From positions 1-34,374 of IMG/VR virus record IMGVR_UViG_3300042307_000526: DNA of 34,374 nucleotides, one strand, 5' to 3'. A program made the position numbers and the translations under genes. The notes beneath the pieces are model-generated. The model worked only from the letters and a program-made list of their open reading frames with translations, made no database searches and was not told the DNA's origin. Numbering within the stretch: the stretch's first letter is position 1; each line of letters starts with the position of its first letter. Of the stretch, positions 29,285-34,374 are shown piece after piece. The stretch is from a virus.

Positions 29285-29741
29285 TTGTCAATAGTTTTTC
29301 CACCTCGTTAGTAACATTATATTTTTTCTTTATTGCTTCAATCGTAACCGATCCCGCAGCAATAGCCGCTTTTGCTTTTTCGATTGCTTCACCGGTCAAT
29401 GTCGGTTTCGTAACTGGCTTAGTTGACACCCTAACAGCATCGTGCATCTCACCGAATGCTCTGACCTTTTCGGTTGTTAATACTATTTGTTTGTTTGCCC
29501 AATCCTCGATAAATGGACTGCCCAATAGTTTTGAAATGCGCTTTAGGTTAGTAGCGTTAGCCACCATCGGTTTGCATTCGGCAAAGTGAACGATGCAGCA
29601 TTCGGATTCGCCACCTTTGCCATCGTGAACCTTTTCTTTGTCCACTTTGGTTATTGTAACTGTTTTGTCTGCATCTGTTAAATCCCAACCACCGATATAA
29701 TTTGGGTTGCGTAATTTTTTGAAATGTGTTTTTTGTTCCAT
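29277..29741 (-). CDS. Putative recombination-associated protein
   Basis: A 154-residue protein beginning MEQKTHFKKLRNPNYIGGWD. NPNYIGGWDLTDADKTVTIT and KQIVLTTEKVRAFGEMHDAV are segments seen in small proteins encoded next to YqaJ-type exonucleases in phages. The first half is beta-rich (possible OB-type), the C-terminal part is a small helical region (EAIEKAKAAIAAG). It may act as a single-strand binding or annealing cofactor. There is no RecT or Erf signature. The stop overlaps the exonuclease start. Confidence 0.6.
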   Translation of the reverse strand: MEQKTHFKKLRNPNYIGGWDLTDADKTVTITKVDKEKVHDGKGGESECCIVHFAECKPMVANATNLKRISKLLGSPFIEDWANKQIVLTTEKVRAFGEMHDAVRVSTKPVTKPTLTGEAIEKAKAAIAAGSVTIEAIKKKYNVTNEVEKLLTNG

Positions 29742-29766
29742 TGTTAGTTATGTATTAGGGTTAAAA

Positions 29767-30111
29767 TTAAAATGGCAATCCATCATCTTCAACTGGCTTT
29801 GAATAGCTTGCTTGTGGATCTTCAGTCTGCGTAAACGGATTCGCATCAACTTTCCAGCATACTATAGTATTAAAAACCTTAACCTCACCTTGTGGGCTTG
29901 TCCACTCGCGCCCACGAATATTGATGTGAGCTTCAATGTCCTGACCAACAGATAAAGAATCTGCAAGTGAGCAGGCTTTCTGCTGCAATTCAACTGATAC
30001 GATTTGCGGATACTGGTCATTTGTGGTTAGTATTATTTCTCTCTTTGAGAATTTACCATCACTTACTGTTTGCGTTGCGCCTATGCGCTTGATTGTGCCT
30101 TTGATTGTCAT
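29767..30111 (-). CDS. Single-stranded DNA binding-like OB protein (DUF3127-like)
   Basis: A 114-residue protein with an OB-fold-like pattern (MTIKGTIKRIGATQTVSDGKFSKREIILTT at the start in strand segments; GQDIEAHINIRGREW; TIVCWKVD), resembling DUF3127 proteins of Bacteroidota. The C-terminal tail is low complexity and ends DDGLPF, like the acidic tip with which SSB proteins recruit partners. It probably covers single-stranded DNA during replication and recombination. It lies directly upstream of the recombination genes. Confidence 0.78.
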   Translation of the reverse strand: MTIKGTIKRIGATQTVSDGKFSKREIILTTNDQYPQIVSVELQQKACSLADSLSVGQDIEAHINIRGREWTSPQGEVKVFNTIVCWKVDANPFTQTEDPQASYSKPVEDDGLPF

Positions 30112-30121
30112 AATTGTTTAT

Positions 30122-30412
30122 TTATTTGTTTTTGTGTAAAAAATCTGTTAATACCATTGATAAAAATGAGGTGTGCGGAATATAATCGTTAAATTGCAAG
30201 TTAATTTCGTGCTTATCGTTGCTAACTGCCAAGTCACATATTTGCATAGTCCAGAATGCATCTTTAAGTTCGATTGAAGCAGTTATTTCGTTGTCTTTAT
30301 TCCATACGTAAAACGTTTCATTGTCTGATTCGTATTCAATACGCTCTTTAGAATTTTCAATTTGCCACGTTGTTGTGGTTGATACTTTTGTGATTACGTT
30401 AATCGAGTTCAT
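30122..30412 (-). CDS. Hypothetical early protein
   Basis: A 96-residue acidic protein with an alternating strand pattern (TKVSTTTTWQIENSKERIEY, ETFYVWNKDNEITASIEL) and a C-terminal helix (FLSMVLTDFLHKNK). No family is recognised. It is in the early block before the SSB-like gene. A stable G/C hairpin lies in its leader (30442-30458). Confidence 0.65.
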   Translation of the reverse strand: MNSINVITKVSTTTTWQIENSKERIEYESDNETFYVWNKDNEITASIELKDAFWTMQICDLAVSNDKHEINLQFNDYIPHTSFLSMVLTDFLHKNK

Positions 30413-30441
30413 GTTAGTTTGTTTTTATTGGGTTTGTAAAT

Positions 30442-30458
30442 GGGGGTGTTTAGCCCCC
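30442..30458 (-). promoter_or_regulatory. Stable G5/C5 hairpin between early genes
   Basis: GGGGG at 30442-30446 pairs with CCCCC at 30454-30458 around a seven-base loop. The bases after it on the leftward transcript are not T-rich, so it is not a standard terminator for that strand; on the plus strand it is followed by T-rich sequence. It may be a processing or stability element, or block antisense transcription. Confidence 0.55.
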
Positions 30459-30476
30459 TTTGATTTGTTTTATTTT

Positions 30477-30725
30477 TTATGCATTTGCATATTTTAATAA
30501 TTGATTAAAGTTATTAAAAAATCTTCTTTGCATTTCTTGATTACTGTTATCAAAGCAAATTTCTCTGCAAAAATCTTCAATTATTGTTTTACCATTTACA
30601 AATCCTGCTTTAAATGTTAAACCATTTATTGAAAATTGAATATCTTTATTATATCCATTGTTTTCTAAAACATTATAAGAAATATTCATTTTTGTAAGTT
30701 TTGAAATTAAGTTTGTAGTTGTCAT
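30477..30725 (-). CDS. Hypothetical early protein
   Basis: An 82-residue protein (MTTTNLISKLTKMNISYNVL at the start) with alternating strands and a helical end (NQEMQRRFFNNFNQLLKY). No family is recognised. It is first after the promoter at 30764-30793 and has an AC-rich leader of about 30 bases on the mRNA, which fits strong early expression. Confidence 0.65.
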   Translation of the reverse strand: MTTTNLISKLTKMNISYNVLENNGYNKDIQFSINGLTFKAGFVNGKTIIEDFCREICFDNSNQEMQRRFFNNFNQLLKYANA

Positions 30726-30763
30726 GTTGTTTTGTTTTTAGTTGTTGTTGTTATTTGATGATG

Positions 30764-30793
30764 CAAATGTACAATTAAATTCATTACCTCAAA
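30764..30793 (-). promoter_or_regulatory. Early promoter
   Basis: Read on the minus strand: TTTG at 30793-30790, 18 bases, then TACATTTG at 30771-30764. It lies in the gap between the helix-turn-helix gene and the hypothetical gene at 30477-30725, where no coding frame competes. Confidence 0.7.
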
Positions 30794-30819
30794 ATATTAT
30801 TTTCAACTAAAGTGTTAAT

Positions 30820-31068
30820 TTATGTTAAATACGATTTAAGAAAATCATAAATCATAAAATGTTGTGGCTTCCAACGGTCAACTTTACCATTCATTAATCG
30901 CGCAATACCGGGCCGAGTGTAGCCAAATTGTTTAGCGGCTTCGGTAATTGGATTACATTTCGCTGGTCGGGATCCATTGTGTTCAACAAGTGCTAACATC
31001 TGTTTGTATTCTTGTTTAAGTTGGGTGTTGCTTGGTTTGATGCGGGGTTGTTCTGCGGTTATGTTCAT
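30820..31068 (-). CDS. Helix-turn-helix DNA-binding protein (predicted)
   Basis: An 82-residue protein beginning MNITAEQPRIKPSN. Residues about 45-66, PITEAAKQFGYTRPGIARLM, read as a helix-turn-helix, followed by NGKVDRWKPQHFMIYDFLKSYL. It probably regulates phage transcription at an early stage. I chose the ATG at 31068, close to the upstream stop (31070). It may act at the nearby promoter or at the divergent control region at 32266-32328. Confidence 0.65.
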   Translation of the reverse strand: MNITAEQPRIKPSNTQLKQEYKQMLALVEHNGSRPAKCNPITEAAKQFGYTRPGIARLMNGKVDRWKPQHFMIYDFLKSYLT

Positions 31069-31069
31069 A

Positions 31070-31720
31070 TTAAAATAGTGTTGTTTGTGATTTGTATTGT
31101 TTAAATCGGTTAAGTGAGGCATCGAAGTAATCCTTATCGAGTTCAATAATGTCAAGTGAATAGTTTGTTTTGTCTAATGTGTTCGCTTTGTCAACTGCTA
31201 TGGCTATGCTTCTAGAGCCACCGTGCGAATCAAATATTTTATCGTTTGGCTTTGCGTAATTGTGTAAAATCCAATCGTAAAGCGGTATCGGTTTTTGTGT
31301 TGGATGCACTTTGTCAACTTGGTTGTGTTTGTGGATTGAGTAAGTAAATAACTTTGCTGGTTTCTTCAATCCCATACTTACCCAAGCATATTCTAAAGTC
31401 GCAAAGTTTGGCATTGCTTGTTCTTTATTCCAACACAAAAAATACTCACTTGTCGGTAGTTCAAAATTATTAGCACCCCAAACAATTTGATTTTTAGATA
31501 CTCGAAACAACTCACTCCAATATTCAGCGCTTGGTTTATAATTATTCACAGTTTCCATTCTTTGAAATCTTTTAGCGTGAACATCTTTACTGCTTGGTGT
31601 GGTTGTTACGTTTTTAAACCTTTCTATCCCATACGGCGGGTCAACAATAGCCAAATCATAATACTTGTCAGGCACATCAGCCATAAACTGCATATTGTCG
31701 CAGTTGTGAAAGTTTATCAT
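31070..31720 (-). CDS. DNA adenine/cytosine methyltransferase, DPPY type (early)
   Basis: A 216-residue enzyme with motif IV IVDPPYGIERF (D27-Y30), HPTQKP near residue 139 and a motif I of unusual form, IFDSHGGSRSIAIA (about 162-175), in place of the common FxGxG. Such DSHGGS or DTHxGSGS forms occur in phage methyltransferases. With its early position it may protect DNA soon after entry. The start overlaps the upstream gene by four bases (ATGA). It is not closely similar to the methyltransferase at 1662-2405. Confidence 0.85.
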   Translation of the reverse strand: MINFHNCDNMQFMADVPDKYYDLAIVDPPYGIERFKNVTTTPSSKDVHAKRFQRMETVNNYKPSAEYWSELFRVSKNQIVWGANNFELPTSEYFLCWNKEQAMPNFATLEYAWVSMGLKKPAKLFTYSIHKHNQVDKVHPTQKPIPLYDWILHNYAKPNDKIFDSHGGSRSIAIAVDKANTLDKTNYSLDIIELDKDYFDASLNRFKQYKSQTTLF

Positions 31721-32094
31721 ACTTCTGACATTATTAAAATTGTATTACTATTCGTTTTCTTAGCCACCTTATAAGCGGCATGTAGTTTAGCCCTTATTTT
31801 ATCTCTAAATAACTGCCCATCAATCCATACACGAAATTCTTGTGTCCATTCCTTTTCGATTATTTTCGGTTTGTACTTTAGCAGCTCCACAACCGTTGCC
31901 AATATCTGCACAACCTCAAACTTCTTTACGTGAAATAGCATTGCAATTTCAACTTGGGTTAATCCTGCATTATGTTTGAGCCACATATCCCAGTGTTGTG
32001 GGTCTATTACATCGGGTCTTATGATGTTAACGTAGGCATCACTAATATAGCGGCTTATCTTACGGTTGCGTGTTTTAGTTGATTCCTTTGGCAT
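31717..32094 (-). CDS. Hypothetical early protein with possible helix-turn-helix
   Basis: A 125-residue basic protein (MPKESTKTRNRKISRYISDA at the start). Residues about 45-65, LTQVEIAMLFHVKKFEVVQIL, may form a helix-turn-helix. The C-terminal half is helical and basic (FRDKIRAKLHAAYKVAKKTNSN). It could be a transcription regulator of early genes. The start overlaps the upstream small gene by 20 bases. Confidence 0.6.
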   Translation of the reverse strand: MPKESTKTRNRKISRYISDAYVNIIRPDVIDPQHWDMWLKHNAGLTQVEIAMLFHVKKFEVVQILATVVELLKYKPKIIEKEWTQEFRVWIDGQLFRDKIRAKLHAAYKVAKKTNSNTILIMSEV

Positions 32095-32242
32095 TGCGTA
32101 TGTTATATTGCATTAATACCAGTGCAGAATGTATGGCTTCAGCATTGCCACCTTTGTACGTAAGTTTCGCGCCTCCTTTTGGGGTGTAGGCTGCTGGATT
32201 GCTTCGGTAACCGAAGAGTAAGCGTTGGATTAGTTGTTTCAT
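32075..32242 (-). CDS. Small first gene of the leftward unit
   Basis: A 55-residue protein beginning MKQLIQRLLFGYRSNPAAY and containing TPKGGAKLTYKGGNAEAIHS. It is the first gene after the divergent control region and about 24 bases downstream of the -7 element at 32266-32273. Basic and glycine-rich; no family is recognised. Coding quality is supported by position, a normal ATG and the 20-base overlap with the next gene. Confidence 0.6.
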   Translation of the reverse strand: MKQLIQRLLFGYRSNPAAYTPKGGAKLTYKGGNAEAIHSALVLMQYNIRNAKGIN

Positions 32243-32265
32243 GTTGTTAGTTTTAAAAGTTTCGG

Positions 32266-32273
32266 CAAACCTA
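32266..32273 (-). promoter_or_regulatory. Leftward early promoter (-7 element)
   Basis: TAGGTTTG on the minus strand, about 24 bases before the first leftward gene. A TTG at the -33 distance is lacking, so the promoter may need an activator or be weak. It faces the rightward promoter at 32298-32328. Confidence 0.55.
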
Positions 32274-32280
32274 CTAATAA

Positions 32281-32294
32281 TATTTTTAAAAATA
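32281..32294. promoter_or_regulatory. Perfect 14-bp palindrome, possible operator
   Basis: TATTTTTAAAAATA, identical on both strands, placed between the two divergent promoters. An operator that controls both arms would be expected here. The palindrome has only A and T, so chance is a real alternative. Confidence 0.4.
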
Positions 32295-32297
32295 AAA

Positions 32298-32328
32298 TTG
32301 TTTGCTAATTATTTTATTTTTATATTTG
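32298..32328 (+). promoter_or_regulatory. Rightward promoter
   Basis: TTG at 32298-32300, 20 bases, then TATATTTG at 32321-32328. Transcription would start near 32333, about 17 bases before the ATG at 32350. It drives the whole rightward arm through the junction. Confidence 0.72.
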
Positions 32329-32349
32329 CCAAAATTTAAAACTAATAAC

Positions 32350-32520
32350 ATGACAACAACAACATTTGATTTAATTTGGGATTACCAAGATGATGACAGA
32401 GAAAACAATATTAAAGGAGGCTCTGTTTTAATTGATGCCACTTACGGAAATAAAAAAGTGAAATTAAGCGCAAAACTTGAAGAACTTATAAATGAAGAAT
32501 TAAATCCAGATAATTTTTAA
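32350..32520 (+). CDS. Small acidic protein, first gene of the rightward unit
   Basis: A 56-residue acidic protein (MTTTTFDLIWDYQDDDRENN at the start). No family is recognised. The ATG at 32350 fits the promoter position and an A-rich leader; an in-frame ATG at 32302 would lie inside the promoter. As the first gene after the rightward promoter it may be an early host-takeover protein or DNA mimic, but this is inference from position and charge. Confidence 0.6.
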   Translation: MTTTTFDLIWDYQDDDRENNIKGGSVLIDATYGNKKVKLSAKLEELINEELNPDNF

Positions 32521-32523
32521 ACT

Positions 32524-32715
32524 ATGAAAACAAAAGCATCTTTAATCTTATGGGCAGTATCAGCCCTATTTATGTCCTTTTGGGCAATCAAATTCGCAAT
32601 GACTGGGGTTTTCTTTGGAAATTCCGAGTTACTTACCTTTACTTTATCCTTTTGCGCCTCACTAACAAGTGCCGTGTGTGGTGCTGGCTTTATGCAACAA
32701 TGGATGAAAAAATGA
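32524..32715 (+). CDS. Small membrane protein
   Basis: A 63-residue protein with hydrophobic segments at about residues 6-27 (SLILWAVSALFMSFWAIKFAM) and 36-56 (LLTFTLSFCASLTSAVCGAGF). It starts three bases after the preceding gene, and its stop overlaps the next start in ATGA. Possibly a superinfection or membrane-modifying protein; family not recognised. Confidence 0.6.
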   Translation: MKTKASLILWAVSALFMSFWAIKFAMTGVFFGNSELLTFTLSFCASLTSAVCGAGFMQQWMKK

Positions 32716-33128
32716 AACTGCTCTGGAAACCAACAAAACTAACCTGCGAGTTCATCGTACCCGACATCGAGAAATCCGAAGGAGTGCAAAAGGTTTGCGG
32801 CTTCTCACGCGGTTGGCATCATTGGAATAGCATCCGTTTAGGTATTCGTAAAGAGGAAAACTATTGCGTGTTGTATTTCTATGCCTATATTAAAGGGCAG
32901 CGCATCATACAACGGTTAGGTAGATACCAAATAGGTGAGCTTGTGAAGTGCCAGTTGCATTGGGGATATTATATCGAATGCAAAGCTAACGATGGCTATG
33001 CTTTTAGAGTAGCACCAAAGTGTTCATTTCCGATTGGTTACCAACTTTATTCCTATGCCGAGAAAGATGGTGTGAGGGGTGTTGAAGTGCCTATTGAGAT
33101 ACAGATAAGTAATTTGAAAATAAAATAA
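32712..33128 (+). CDS. Hypothetical protein
   Basis: A 138-residue protein beginning MKLLWKPTKLTCEFIVPDIE. Predicted mostly beta-structured, with many Trp/Tyr/Cys residues (GFSRGWHHWNSIRLGIRKEENY, KCQLHWGYYIECKANDGYAF). The ATG at 32712 is favoured by the ATGA overlap with the upstream stop; longer forms would overlap the membrane gene. Family not recognised. Confidence 0.65.
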   Translation: MKLLWKPTKLTCEFIVPDIEKSEGVQKVCGFSRGWHHWNSIRLGIRKEENYCVLYFYAYIKGQRIIQRLGRYQIGELVKCQLHWGYYIECKANDGYAFRVAPKCSFPIGYQLYSYAEKDGVRGVEVPIEIQISNLKIK

Positions 33129-33129
33129 G

Positions 33130-33321
33130 ATGCCCACAAAACAAATAAGCGCAGTTGACTGGTTAGCGAACGAAATAGAAATTAATGATAAGTTGCTTAA
33201 ATTAGCAAAAGAAATCGAAAAGCAAAACATTATCAATGGCTACCACGTAGGCTATTCAAGGGCAATAATGCCGAAACAGTACAATGCGCAGGAGTATTAT
33301 GAACAAAACTTTAATAAATAG
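33130..33321 (+). CDS. Small protein, paralogue of 33380-33553
   Basis: A 63-residue protein, MPTKQISAVDWLANEIEIND at the start, followed by KLLKLAKEIEKQNIINGYHVG. It shares the pattern [TKQ-AV-WL--E--------L---AKEMEKQ-I--] with the product of 33380-33553 and with many short phage proteins of unknown function. A tandem duplication is the likely origin. Helical, probably dimeric. Confidence 0.65.
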   Translation: MPTKQISAVDWLANEIEINDKLLKLAKEIEKQNIINGYHVGYSRAIMPKQYNAQEYYEQNFNK

Positions 33322-33379
33322 TTGTGCGTGTTATGGCTCGAATGACATACACGAATGCTATTGTAATAAACAAAACAAT

Positions 33380-33553
33380 ATGAAACAAACCGCAGTTGAA
33401 TGGATAGTTGAGCAACTTGCTCCATCTGTATCTTTACAACAAAAGTACATTGATGAATTACTTGAACAAGCCAAAGCAATGGAAAAGGACCAAATCGAAG
33501 ATGCTTGGATAGACGGAATGAAATCTAATCAAAATAATTTTCAAGGGATATGA
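33380..33553 (+). CDS. Small protein, paralogue of 33130-33321
   Basis: A 57-residue protein (MKQTAVEWIVEQLAPSVSLQ at the start; EQAKAMEKDQIEDAWIDGM later) of a type widespread in phages and of unknown function. I prefer the ATG at 33380 because it restores the family start; in-frame ATGs at 33284 and 33299 would add an unrelated cysteine-rich stretch. A 16-codon frame (33333-33383) overlaps the start by four bases and could couple translation, but I do not count it as a gene. The stop overlaps the endolysin start. Confidence 0.65.
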   Translation: MKQTAVEWIVEQLAPSVSLQQKYIDELLEQAKAMEKDQIEDAWIDGMKSNQNNFQGI

Positions 33554-33972
33554 AACCAAAAGATGAAACCAAGCCTTATGAATCGAGATTAATCGAGGAC
33601 CTACACCCAACATTAGCCAACGCTTATAAGAAAGCAGAAGCGCAGTTTAACGCAACACACAATGATGTTCACGTTATAATAGTTTGCACTTACCGCAATA
33701 ATGCAATGCAGGAAGTTTACTTTCATAAGCGACCAAAGATAACCCAAGCCCGAGCCTCGCAATCAGCGCATAATCACTACCCCTCCAGAGCCTTTGACAT
33801 AGCCTTTGTTAAAGTTGGCAAACGTGAACTTGACTACTCCGCAAAACATTTTAAAGAGTTTTGGGAGATGTTGCAAACACATAGTAACAAGCTAACTTGG
33901 GGTGGTAATTTTAAATCGTTTAAAGATATGCCTCACTATGAACTTACTAACTGGAAAATGACAATAATATGA
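33550..33972 (+). CDS. Endolysin, M15-family peptidase (VanY/L-alanyl-D-glutamate type)
   Basis: A 140-residue enzyme that cuts the peptide part of peptidoglycan at lysis. The zinc site is visible: SAHNHYPSRAFD (H74, D83) and DMPHYEL (H129), with WGGNFKSFKD before the last ligand, the layout of M15 endolysins such as those of T5 and A500. No signal peptide or wall-binding domain is seen, so it needs the holin for release. Stop and start codons overlap both neighbours. The holin- and spanin-like genes follow about 1.0-1.2 kb later across the junction. Confidence 0.9.
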   Translation: MKPKDETKPYESRLIEDLHPTLANAYKKAEAQFNATHNDVHVIIVCTYRNNAMQEVYFHKRPKITQARASQSAHNHYPSRAFDIAFVKVGKRELDYSAKHFKEFWEMLQTHSNKLTWGGNFKSFKDMPHYELTNWKMTII

Positions 33973-34154
33973 CACGCAACACACGCTACACTAATGGCAA
34001 GGAGGTTATCACTTTCAGCAAAATAGATTTTATTGTAATCGGAGGTCGCAAGATAGACCACGTTTATTTTAGGAGAAAAGATAAAATAGATTTGATTATG
34101 CCTTTGTTAGAATGGAATATTAAGGCTAAATTTGAATGGGAAATAATCAATTGA
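33969..34154 (+). CDS. Small hypothetical protein
   Basis: A 61-residue basic protein (MTRNTRYTNGKEVITFSKID at the start) with strand-rich content. No family is recognised. The start overlaps the endolysin stop in ATGA. It precedes the junction-spanning gene by four bases. Confidence 0.6.
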   Translation: MTRNTRYTNGKEVITFSKIDFIVIGGRKIDHVYFRRKDKIDLIMPLLEWNIKAKFEWEIIN

Positions 34155-34158
34155 TATA

Positions 34159-34365
34159 ATGAAAGAAGAATTAAAATCGAATTATTGTTATAGATTTAAA
34201 ATAACCAGTAAGCAAAACGATTCTACTTTAGGAACTGGATTTTTTACAGTTAGCAAAAAGATGACAAAAGAAGAACAAATTATTTTTTTACATCAATACA
34301 ATAATGGTCGTTACTTGGATAAAGAATCATTTATAACTATTGACATTGTTGAAGCTAACGAATAA
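34159..34365 (+). CDS. Small hypothetical protein spanning the assembly junction
   Basis: A 68-residue protein (MKEELKSNYCYRFKITSKQN at the start; KMTKEEQIIFLHQYNNGRYL later). Beta-alpha pattern; no family recognised. Its 3' end lies inside the 127-bp terminal overlap, so the same codons are repeated at 2-118. Confidence 0.65.
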   Translation: MKEELKSNYCYRFKITSKQNDSTLGTGFFTVSKKMTKEEQIIFLHQYNNGRYLDKESFITIDIVEANE

Positions 34366-34374
34366 ATAAAACAA
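34248..34374. repeat. Right copy of the 127-bp terminal direct repeat
   Basis: Identical to 1-127; see that entry. Removing one copy gives the circular genome. Confidence 0.93.

Noticed and set aside
33333-33383. 16-codon frame before the 33380 gene
   Set aside because: It has an ATGA overlap with the next start, but the peptide has no distinctive feature and the frame is short enough to arise by chance.
1-34374. Temperate lifestyle (integrase, attachment site, CI-type repressor)
   Set aside because: No tyrosine or serine recombinase and no repressor/Cro pair were recognised. The inverted repeats near 172-404 have no adjacent recombinase.
1-34374. tRNA or rRNA genes
   Set aside because: Reading the non-coding gaps, I saw no cloverleaf with a GGTTCRANNCC arm. 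Element C is branched but lacks tRNA features.

Overview
The window is a complete, circularly assembled tailed-phage genome. Bases 1-127 are identical to 34248-34374, so one genome unit is about 34,247 bp and the ends are an assembly overlap. The host is most likely a member of the Bacteroidota. Four things point there: promoters have the TTG/TTTG-N17-20-TAnnTTTG form, start codons lack Shine-Dalgarno sites and sit after A-rich leaders, the DNA is AT-rich, and several proteins belong to families typical of that phylum (BT4734/VirE-type primase, DUF3127-like OB-fold protein, YqaJ-like exonuclease, and a tail protein ending in a form common in Bacteroidota phages). The tape measure, tail-assembly-chaperone frameshift and tail tube genes indicate a siphovirus-like particle. 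No integrase, excisionase or CI-like repressor was recognised, so a virulent lifestyle is likely.

Two transcription units diverge at about 32.25-32.35 kb and converge at about 2.4-2.5 kb. The short rightward arm (32.35 kb, through the artificial junction, to 2.4 kb) holds small accessory proteins, an M15 peptidase endolysin, a holin-like protein, a spanin-like protein and a DNA methyltransferase. The long leftward arm runs from 32.24 kb down to 2.5 kb. It starts with small regulators and a second DNA methyltransferase, then a recombination/replication block: an SSB-like OB protein, YqaJ-like exonuclease, PD-(D/E)XK nuclease, AEP-type primase and SF3/D5-type helicase. Next come an AT-rich iteron region that is the best origin candidate and a VRR-NUC nuclease. 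Terminase genes follow, then two small modification enzymes and the virion genes.

The virion genes are in an unusual order. Terminase is followed first by tail assembly chaperone, tape measure and baseplate hub, and only then by portal, minor head protein, scaffold, capsid, connectors, a tandem pair of tail tube paralogues and the tail fibre genes. Two glycosyltransferases and a SAM methyltransferase are embedded among them. The tail chaperone carries a well-supported -1 frameshift at a T9 run at 20036-20044, giving a G/GT pair as in lambda.

The most interesting signal is a set of three RNA elements at 1303-1384 (+), 28557-28653 (-) and 26790-26912 (-). Each lies 4 nt after a TAnnTTTG promoter element and ends in a U-run 12-14 nt before the start codon of a small ORF that heads a DNA-metabolism operon. 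Each contains a hairpin nested inside a terminator-like stem, and the loop of that hairpin is complementary over 7-8 nt to an upstream segment. Sequences differ while pairing is kept, which looks like a family of kissing-loop or pseudoknot leaders or small RNAs. I do not recognise it as a described family.
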